A stretch of DNA of 64,000 nt from Ruegeria aquimaris (GTDB lineage: Bacteria > Pseudomonadota > Alphaproteobacteria > Rhodobacterales > Rhodobacteraceae): positions 1 through 64,000 of the forward strand of contig NZ_JAOWLB010000001.1 in NCBI RefSeq assembly GCF_025751555.1. The letters are read 5' to 3'. The first letter of the stretch is position 1, and the number at the start of each line of letters is the position of its first letter. Shown here piece by piece: positions 57,994 through 64,000 of the stretch. The notes beneath the pieces were generated by a model that was not told the origin of the DNA, searched no databases, and saw only the letters and a list, made by a program, of their open reading frames with translations. The translations under genes were made by a program, and so were the position numbers.

Positions 57994-58298
57994 GCTCTAT
58001 CCTTATCATTGGCAAGATGACACCGGTCCCTGTCATAGGCGACCCCCGGCCATCTCCTGTCTCGGGGTGTAAAGGTGGGGCGCCCGCCCCCCTTTTTCAA
58101 CCGCTCAAACGGATTGGTGTCGCGCAGCATGACGCGAGTATGCCGCGACCGCAAGAGCGCAAAACCCGACTTGCAGCAATCAGGCGGCAAATTCCTGCGG
58201 GACGGCGGGCGGGGCGATCTGCGCCCCCGGCGCAGGAGCGCCGTATCGCCGTCCGACCCGGCCGGGATCAGGGCCCCGCCGGGCGGGAGACGACCAGA
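57994..58298. other. Intergenic region between lon and the OYE gene
   Basis: 305 bp without a gene. The left part is the lon leader and heat-shock promoter. The right part is GC-rich with small palindromes such as TGCGCC-GGG-GGCGCA near 58226-58240, perhaps a transcription end for the OYE gene, but no T run is seen. Confidence 0.4.
58075..58100 (-). promoter_or_regulatory. RpoH (sigma-32) type promoter of lon
   Basis: The minus strand reads TTGAAA-N14-CCCCAC (58095-58100 and 58075-58080). The sigma-32 consensus is CTTGAAA-N11-16-CCCCAT. The leader to the lon start is about 75 nt. Confidence 0.65.
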
Positions 58299-59375
58299 TC
58301 AGGCCGTCTGCAACACCGGGTAATCGGTATAGCCTGCGTCGCCACCGCCGTAATAGGTGGCGGTATCGCCCGCGTTCAGCGGCGCACCGGCGGCCAGCCG
58401 CTCGACCAGGTCGGGATTGGCAATATACGGCCTGCCAAAGGCCACCAGGTCGACCGCGCCCGAGCGCACCCGCGCAAGCGCGCTCTCCCGGTCATAGCCA
58501 TTGTTGCCCATATAGGTCCCGGTCCAGAGCTTGCGCAGATCGTCAAACGCGCCCTCGCGAGCGCCGCCGGTCTGCCCCTCGATCATGTGCAGATAGGCCA
58601 GCCCATAGGTGTCCAGCCGTTCGATCACCGGCGTATAGGTGGCGACCGGATCGCTCTCGGAAATCCCGTTTACCGTGGTGAAGGGCGACAGCCGGATGCC
58701 CACATGGGCGGCATCCCAGGCGCCCACGACGGCATCCAGCACCTCGAACAGGAACCGGGCCCGGTTCTCCACCGATCCGCCATATTCATCTGCGCGCCGG
58801 TTGCTGCCGTCCTTCAGGAACTGCTCGATCAGATAGCCGTTGGCGGCATGGATCTCGACACCATCGAACCCGGCCTCGCGCGCAGAACGGGTGGCATGGG
58901 CGTAATCGGCCACGACACGGGCGATCTCACCCGTCTCCAGCGCGCGCGGCTCCGATGTATGCTCGAACCCGTTATGGGTAAAGGTCTTGGCCTTCGCCGC
59001 CAGCGCCGAGGCCGACACTGGCGCCTGCCCGCCCGGCAACAGCGATGTGTGCGAGATCCGCCCCACATGCCAGAGCTGGATCACGATCTTGCCGCCCCTT
59101 GCATGGACCGCATCGGTCACCTTGCGCCAGGCGGCCACCTGCTCGGGCGTATGGATACCCGGCGTCTGGATATAGCCCTTGCCCTCGGCGCTGATCTGGG
59201 CACCTTCGGTGATCAGCAGCCCGGCGCTGGCGCGTTGGGCGTAATATTCCGCATGACGGTCGAACACGACACCGGTTGTGTCATCGGCCCGGTTCCGCGT
59301 CAGCGGCGCCATCACGATCCGGTTCTTCAGCGCGATATCGCCAGCCTTCAGGGGGGTAAACAATTTATCGGTCAC
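58299..59375 (-). CDS. Old Yellow Enzyme family alkene reductase (NemA-like)
   Basis: A 358-residue FMN TIM barrel reducing activated C=C bonds or nitro compounds with NAD(P)H. FMN contact KNRIVMAPLTRNRA, LITEGAQIS, the substrate His region in GVEIHAANGYLIEQFL, and the C-terminal LVAFGRPYIANPDLVER. The start is GTG at 59375 with AGGAG 8 nt before it; the longer ATG form is not family-like. It stands alone between lon and tgt. Confidence 0.92.
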   Translation of the reverse strand: MTDKLFTPLKAGDIALKNRIVMAPLTRNRADDTTGVVFDRHAEYYAQRASAGLLITEGAQISAEGKGYIQTPGIHTPEQVAAWRKVTDAVHARGGKIVIQLWHVGRISHTSLLPGGQAPVSASALAAKAKTFTHNGFEHTSEPRALETGEIARVVADYAHATRSAREAGFDGVEIHAANGYLIEQFLKDGSNRRADEYGGSVENRARFLFEVLDAVVGAWDAAHVGIRLSPFTTVNGISESDPVATYTPVIERLDTYGLAYLHMIEGQTGGAREGAFDDLRKLWTGTYMGNNGYDRESALARVRSGAVDLVAFGRPYIANPDLVERLAAGAPLNAGDTATYYGGGDAGYTDYPVLQTA

Positions 59376-59547
59376 GATAGGTCTCCTGTGCTCGTCCGCC
59401 CATGGCCATCGGCGCCACAACCGGGTCAGTCAGAGCTATGCCCTGACCCGGGATGCGCAAGGGCGGCCGGACCATACCGGCAATGGACGTCAGGGAAGAA
59501 ATCACCCCTTCGTCCCGATGACTGCGGCTTTGTTCCAGCTACTCACA

Positions 59548-59568
59548 TGCCGGGAAATCTTCCCGGCA
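59548..59568. repeat. Perfect 9-bp hairpin downstream of tgt
   Basis: TGCCGGGAA-ATC-TTCCCGGCA lies in the 277-bp gap between the OYE and tgt genes, 85 nt past the tgt stop. There is no T run on either side. It may stabilise the tgt transcript end. Nothing else is seen in this gap. Confidence 0.5.
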
Positions 59569-59652
59569 AATCCGCAAACGTCAGAACAGGGTTTTCCGTG
59601 CAACCCTGCCATGCCGCCCCGGCATGGCCGCGGACCGTGGTCGCCCCCGACC

Positions 59653-60783
59653 TCAGAGCGGTTCGATATCGCCCTGCGCCCGGCCCGCGTGGAACTCCGC
59701 CTCCCAGGCGGCAAAGGTGCCCGCCGAGATGGCCTCGCGCATGCCCGCCATGATCTCCTGGAAGTAATGAAGGTTGTGCCATGTCAGCAGCATCGAACTG
59801 ATGATCTCCTGACTGCGGAACACATGATGCAGATAGGCGCGGCTGTAATTGCTGCAGGCGGGACAGGTACAGGCCTCGTCCAGCGGGCGCGGGTCGTCCA
59901 TGTGGCGGGCGTTCTTGATATTGAGAACACCGTGGCGGGTGAACACCTGCCCGGTCCGCCCCGAGCGTGAGGGCAATACGCAATCCATCATGTCGATGCC
60001 GCGCTTGACGGCACCGACGATATCGTCGGGCTTGCCCACCCCCATCAGGTAGCGCGGCTTGTCCTCGGGCAGGAAACCGGGCGCATAGTCGAGGCAGTCG
60101 AACATCGCCGCCTGTCCTTCGCCCACCGCCAGACCACCAACGGCATAGCCCTCGAACCCGATGGCCTTCAGCGCCTCGGCGCTCTCCTCGCGCAGATCCT
60201 GCTCCAGCCCGCCCTGCATGATCCCAAAGAGCGCATGCCCCGGCCGGTCGCCAAACGCCGCGCGCGAGCGTTCGGCCCACCGCATGGACAGCCGCATCGA
60301 CTCCGCGATCCGGTCGCGGTCGGCGGGCAGCGCCGGGCATTCGTCGAAACACATCACGATATCGCTGCCCAACAGGCGCTGGATCTCCATCGAGCGCTCC
60401 GGCGTCAGCTCGTGCTTGGAGCCGTCGATATGGGATTTGAACGTCACGCCCTTCTCGGTCAGCTTCCGGAGCCCCGCCAGCGACATCACCTGGAACCCGC
60501 CACTGTCGGTCAGGATCGGCCGCTCCCAGTTCATGAACCTGTGCAGCCCCCCCAGCCGGTCAATCCGCTCGGCCGTTGGCCGCAGCATCAGGTGATAGGT
60601 ATTGCCCAACAGGATATCGGCCCCGGTCGCGCGCACGCTCTCGGGCATCATCGCCTTGACCGTCGCCGCCGTGCCCACCGGCATGAAGGCCGGGGTGCGC
60701 ACCGCGCCGCGCGGCGTCTGGATCACACCGGTCCGCGCCTTGCCATCCGTGGCATGCAGGTCAAAAGAGAAACGCTCGCTCAT
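59653..60783 (-). CDS. tgt: Queuine tRNA-ribosyltransferase
   Basis: Exchanges G34 for preQ1 in tRNA Asp, Asn, His and Tyr. Catalytic Asp in [13 protein letters not shown] and the nucleophile region in [17 protein letters not shown], and Zn site [16 protein letters not shown]. 376 residues. Together with gluQ, which glutamylates Q34 of tRNA-Asp, it shows that this organism makes queuosine tRNA. Divergent from the Band-7 gene. Confidence 0.96.
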   Translation of the reverse strand: MSERFSFDLHATDGKARTGVIQTPRGAVRTPAFMPVGTAATVKAMMPESVRATGADILLGNTYHLMLRPTAERIDRLGGLHRFMNWERPILTDSGGFQVMSLAGLRKLTEKGVTFKSHIDGSKHELTPERSMEIQRLLGSDIVMCFDECPALPADRDRIAESMRLSMRWAERSRAAFGDRPGHALFGIMQGGLEQDLREESAEALKAIGFEGYAVGGLAVGEGQAAMFDCLDYAPGFLPEDKPRYLMGVGKPDDIVGAVKRGIDMMDCVLPSRSGRTGQVFTRHGVLNIKNARHMDDPRPLDEACTCPACSNYSRAYLHHVFRSQEIISSMLLTWHNLHYFQEIMAGMREAISAGTFAAWEAEFHAGRAQGDIEPL

Positions 60784-60897
60784 CTCATCCTCGCGGCTCG
60801 GGTCAACCGGGCAGGCTTTGCCTCAAGCGCGCCCGCAATGCAAGCCGCGCGCCCAAATTCCCCCTTTGCGCGGCGGGCGATACAGCCCATACCTGTA

Positions 60898-60923
60898 TTG
60901 AACGGCGGCAAGACACGCCCCAT
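60898..60923 (+). promoter_or_regulatory. RpoH (sigma-32) type promoter of the Band-7/NfeD pair
   Basis: TTGAAC (60898-60903), 14-bp spacer, then CCCCAT (60918-60923) followed by AT. The -10 region matches the sigma-32 consensus CCCCATNT exactly, with the same spacing as the lon promoter. Confidence 0.6.
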
Positions 60924-60959
60924 ATGTATACCATAGTACACAAAGCACGAGGGCACAGC

Positions 60960-61850
60960 ATGACCGAAGACCAGATCATCGGACTCGTCACCCAGAACAT
61001 CTTCTATCTCGCTGCCGCGATCTTCATCGTCGTGGTCATTCTCAAGGGCATCCGCATCGTGCCCCAATCCGAGAAATTCGTGGTCGAACGCTTCGGACGG
61101 CTGCATGCGGTGCTGGGGCCAGGTATCAACTTCATCGTGCCTTTCCTCGATGTGGTCCGGCACAAGATCTCGATCCTCGAACGCCAACTCCCCACCGCCA
61201 GCCAGGACGCGATCACCAAGGACAACGTGCTGGTGCAGGTGGACACATCCGTCTTCTACCGCATCACCGAACCGGAAAAGACCGTCTATCGCATCCGCGA
61301 TGTCGACGGCGCCATCTCTACCACCGTGGCCGGCATCGTGCGGGCCGAGATCGGCAAGATGGACCTGGACGAGGTGCAATCGAACCGGGCGCAGCTGATT
61401 TCCACCATAAAGGCTTCGGTCGAGGACGCGGTGGACGATTGGGGGATCGAGGTCACCCGGGCCGAGATCCTGGATGTGAACCTCGACCAGGCCACCCGCG
61501 ACGCCATGCTGCAACAATTGAACGCCGAGCGTGAACGCCGCGCCCAGGTGACCAAGGCTGAAGGCGCCAAGCGCGCGGTCGAGCTTAACGCAGATGCCGA
61601 GCTTTACGCCGCCGAACAGACCGCCAAGGCCCGCCGCATCCAGGCCGAGGCCGAGGCCTATGCGACCGAGGTCGTGGCCCGCGCCATCGCCGCCCACGGG
61701 CTTGAGGCCGCGCAATACCAGGTGGCGCTGAAACAGGTCGAGGCGCTCAATGCCCTGGGCAATGGCGCCGGGAAACAGACCATCATCCTGCCCGCCAACG
61801 CGCTCGAAGCCTTTGGCGACGCCTTCAAGCTGCTGAAAGGGGGCAAATGA
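60960..61850 (+). CDS. qmcA: SPFH/Band-7 membrane protein (QmcA/stomatin-like)
   Basis: A 296-residue protein. One N-terminal membrane helix (about residues 14-31), then the SPFH domain (GIRIVPQSEKFVVERFGRL, PGINFIVPF) and a long Ala/Glu-rich coiled coil (about 190-250, ERERRAQVTKAEGAKRAVEL). Such proteins form ring scaffolds around FtsH or in functional membrane microdomains. It overlaps an NfeD gene, its usual partner. A heat-shock-type promoter precedes it. Confidence 0.88.
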   Translation: MTEDQIIGLVTQNIFYLAAAIFIVVVILKGIRIVPQSEKFVVERFGRLHAVLGPGINFIVPFLDVVRHKISILERQLPTASQDAITKDNVLVQVDTSVFYRITEPEKTVYRIRDVDGAISTTVAGIVRAEIGKMDLDEVQSNRAQLISTIKASVEDAVDDWGIEVTRAEILDVNLDQATRDAMLQQLNAERERRAQVTKAEGAKRAVELNADAELYAAEQTAKARRIQAEAEAYATEVVARAIAAHGLEAAQYQVALKQVEALNALGNGAGKQTIILPANALEAFGDAFKLLKGGK

Positions 61851-62122
61851 TGACGGGTGCGCTCTGGTCCGTCTGGTGGCTCTGGCTTGCCGGTGCGCTG
61901 GTGCTGGGCGTGGTCGAAATGCTGCTGCCCGGCTTCATCTTCCTGGGCTTTGCCATAGGCGCGGCCCTCACCGGGCTGCTGCTGCTCGCGGTCGCCCCGT
62001 CGCTGCCGGTGCTGCTGCTGATCTTCGCCGCCCTGTCGCTCGCCGCCTGGCTGATCCTGCGCCGGACATTCGCCCTGCCCCATGGCCAGGTGAAACGCTT
62101 CAAGGACGACATCAACGGCTGA
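61847..62122 (+). CDS. NfeD-like short membrane protein
   Basis: A 91-residue protein with about three hydrophobic helices (WWLWLAGALVLGVVEMLLPGF, then GAALTGLLLLAVAP and LLLIFAALSLAAWLIL). It is the membrane part of the NfeD family and lacks an obvious C-terminal OB domain. ATGATG overlaps the Band-7 stop, so the two are translationally coupled. It likely anchors or modulates the Band-7 ring. Confidence 0.82.
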   Translation: MMTGALWSVWWLWLAGALVLGVVEMLLPGFIFLGFAIGAALTGLLLLAVAPSLPVLLLIFAALSLAAWLILRRTFALPHGQVKRFKDDING

Positions 62123-62164
62123 GCCCGGACTGGAACGGTCACAGATTCCGCCCGCACCCCGCGC

Positions 62165-64000
62165 CTATTGATATCCCGCCTTGCGCAACCCTTCCGCAAG
62201 GCGGTTCCAGTCTTCTGCGCGCCGGAACGGCAGATAGAGCTTCAGCCCGTCGACGGTTGTCCGTGTCCGGTTGGCCAGCCGCGCGGCATTCGCCGCGTCC
62301 TGCCGGTCCAATTGGCCATAGGCGGCCGCCAGCCAGTACAACGGAACTCCCTGATTGACCGGGTCCCGTGCGCGAGTGCGTTCCAGCGCGTCAACCGCCT
62401 CTTCATATCGCCGCAATTGAAACAATGCGATGCCCTTCGCCAGAAGGTAATCGGCCGGGTAAAGAGGTTCGAGGACCATTGCCGTTTCAATGGCCTCCAG
62501 CCCCTCTGCCGCGCGCCCGTCCAACACCAGCGCAAAACTCAGGACCGCATGGCCTTCGGGGTCTCCCGGTTCCAGCGCAACCGCCGCCTGCGCCGAACGC
62601 AGCATGTCCTTCTGGCGGCCATTCAGCCGGTGAATCTGCGCCGCAACCTGATGGGCCAGACCTGTCGGATGCAGCAAAGCCTTCTCCAGGCTGCTTTCGG
62701 ACAGCACCATCAGGGCTCGACGCTGCTCCATTTCATACCCCAAAAGACCGCCTCTGAACGTCTCCCATGCTTGAAAGTAGGTGGCCGCCAGCGCGGCATG
62801 GGCGCGTCCGTAATCCGGATCAAGCTCCAACGCCCGTTCAAACAACGGGATCGCCGCCTGCAAACCGGCCGGAGTGGACTGCTTGTAGTGCCCCCAGCCC
62901 TCCAGAAACGCATCGAATGCCCGGGCATTGCCGGTTTCGCCGGTGGACGCGGTCTTGCCGTTCTGAGGATAGGCCAGTTTCAAAGCTCCCAGCACAGCGT
63001 CGGACACACCGTCCATGAACGCCAGAACATCCTCGGGCGTGCCGTCGTACCGTTCAGCCCAGACATGCCCGCCGGTACCGGCGTCGACAAGTTGCACATT
63101 GATCCGAAGAGTCTCGCCCACCCGTCGGACGCTGCCCTCGATCACATAGGCCACCTTCAGCCTGCGCGCCACCTCGACCGGGTCACGCGCCGTTTCCGCC
63201 GAAGCAAAGGCCGAGTTGCGGGCGATAACAAACAGCCCCGGATGCCGTGACAGGTCCGTGGTCAGATCTTCGCTCAAACCGTCGGCAAACCAATCCTGCG
63301 AGGGGTCGCCGCTCAGGTTGTCCAGCGGCAAAACCGCCAGCGATGGTTTGTCCGAGGCAATGTCTGTCGGTGCTCGCGTCACCGAGGAATAGACCATCCA
63401 GACCGCAACCGCCAACACGGCCACCGCCGCACTGAGCCCGACCAGCAACGGCCAGCGCCGTCGCCCCCTGCCCGTCACCGAACCACCCGTCGCCGCGCCG
63501 GGCACGACCCGATAGACACGGACCGGCGTTGCGATATTCTTCAGCCGCCTCTCCCCCAGCGGTTCGTAATGGGCATCGACATTCGATTTCAGCAGGTCAA
63601 AGACGGGGCCCGAAACCACGATGCCGCCGGGGTCGGCCATTTGCTCCAGCCGGGCCGCGATGTTCACCCCATCGCCATAGACATCGCCCTCGTCAAAGAT
63701 CACATCACCCAGGTTGACCGCCACGCGGTAACGGATCCGGCGGTCCTCCGGTTGGCCCTGCTCGCGCGCCGTGACCTGGCGCTGGAGGGTCAGCGCGCAT
63801 TGCACGGCAGCCACGACCGAGGAGAATTCGGCAATCAGCCCGTCACCGGTCAGTTTGACAACCTGTCCCCGGAACTGTTCGATCAGCGGATCGATCAGGT
63901 CGAGCCGATAGGCTTTCTGCCGCTCAAGCGTGCCGATCTCGTCGGCTTCGACGAGGCGGCTGAACCCGACCATGTCAGCAGCAAGAATGGCAGCGATCCG
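62165..64000 (-). CDS. Class III adenylate/guanylate cyclase with TolB-like and TPR regions (N-terminus cut by window edge)
   Basis: At least 611 residues run in from the right edge; only the first few codons are missing. The cyclase domain (about 1-165) has the first metal Asp in ILAADMVGFSRL, the second in KLTGDGLIAEF, and VYGDGVNIAARLEQMA with the transition-state Asn and Arg. One membrane helix follows (WPLLVGLSAAVAVLAVAVWMV). Then comes a TolB/FlgO-like segment (VGETLRINVQLVDAGTGGHVWAERYDG) and TPR repeats up to the C-terminus. The cyclase sits in the cytoplasm. The product, cAMP or cGMP, is not determinable. It converges with the NfeD gene. Confidence 0.88.
   Translation of the reverse strand, partial: RIAAILAADMVGFSRLVEADEIGTLERQKAYRLDLIDPLIEQFRGQVVKLTGDGLIAEFSSVVAAVQCALTLQRQVTAREQGQPEDRRIRYRVAVNLGDVIFDEGDVYGDGVNIAARLEQMADPGGIVVSGPVFDLLKSNVDAHYEPLGERRLKNIATPVRVYRVVPGAATGGSVTGRGRRRWPLLVGLSAAVAVLAVAVWMVYSSVTRAPTDIASDKPSLAVLPLDNLSGDPSQDWFADGLSEDLTTDLSRHPGLFVIARNSAFASAETARDPVEVARRLKVAYVIEGSVRRVGETLRINVQLVDAGTGGHVWAERYDGTPEDVLAFMDGVSDAVLGALKLAYPQNGKTASTGETGNARAFDAFLEGWGHYKQSTPAGLQAAIPLFERALELDPDYGRAHAALAATYFQAWETFRGGLLGYEMEQRRALMVLSESSLEKALLHPTGLAHQVAAQIHRLNGRQKDMLRSAQAAVALEPGDPEGHAVLSFALVLDGRAAEGLEAIETAMVLEPLYPADYLLAKGIALFQLRRYEEAVDALERTRARDPVNQGVPLYWLAAAYGQLDRQDAANAARLANRTRTTVDGLKLYLPFRRAEDWNRLAEGLRKAGYQ

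Noticed and set aside
55585-58020. 811-codon plus-strand open frame opposite lon
   Set aside because: Antisense shadow of lon, composition His/Gln/Leu-rich, no family features, no ribosome site.

Overview
The window looks like chromosomal DNA of an alphaproteobacterium of the Rhodobacteraceae, Roseobacter group (Ruegeria-like). The signs are high GC, CtrA next to a DUF1153/SciP gene, LpxI instead of LpxH, DUF1127 and MocR genes, TRAP and double-ATPase peptide transporters, and a complete operon for the marine sulfonate 2,3-dihydroxypropane-1-sulfonate (DHPS). I see no insertion sequence, prophage, CRISPR array or rRNA. There is one tRNA gene (Val, anticodon CAC).

Layout. 1-8.7 kb: the cut N-terminus of a class III cyclase, rpsI-rplM, a MocR regulator divergent from a DUF1127 gene, a thioesterase/crotonase pair, trmFO, a methyltransferase, gluQ, hisI and an IscU-like protein. 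8.7-16.5 kb: recG-ligA, a 40-residue membrane peptide behind a LexA box, ctrA and sciP, mnmA and a GNAT. 16.5-29.3 kb, all on the minus strand: an envelope super-operon, pyrH-frr-uppS-cdsA-dxr-rseP and then bamA-skp-fabZ-lpxA-lpxI-lpxB plus a CadD-like gene, with a small membrane protein gene between the two halves. 29.3-37.6 kb: miaA, an AraC regulator and a peptide-type ABC operon.

37.7-47.8 kb: the DHPS operon, read right to left: small membrane protein, TRAP dctP-dctQ-dctM, hpsN, hpsO, hpsP, usp, comD, comE and an FMN 2-hydroxyacid dehydrogenase. A divergent LacI regulator faces it across two operators 21 bp apart. Together the genes would import DHPS, make (R)-sulfolactate, oxidise it to sulfopyruvate and decarboxylate it to sulfoacetaldehyde. 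Xsc, the last step, is not in the window.

48.0-54.5 kb: the most unusual block. An acyl-homoserine-lactone-synthase-like protein, a membrane histidine kinase and a cytochrome P450 are flanked by two paralogous response regulators whose output domain looks like a decayed GGDEF domain. There is no LuxR. I propose this as a signal synthesis/modification/perception module.

54.8-64 kb: tRNA-Val, an HU-like protein, lon, an Old Yellow Enzyme, tgt, a Band-7/NfeD pair and a second cut class III cyclase with TPR repeats. lon and the Band-7 gene both have candidate RpoH promoters with the same 14-bp spacing.

Regulatory sequences that stand out are a perfect 14-bp hairpin covering the ligA start codon, the SOS box before the 40-residue peptide, the paired LacI operators, hairpins just after the binding-protein gene in both transporter operons, and the MocR operator cluster. 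All functions are inferred from sequence alone; no database search was run.
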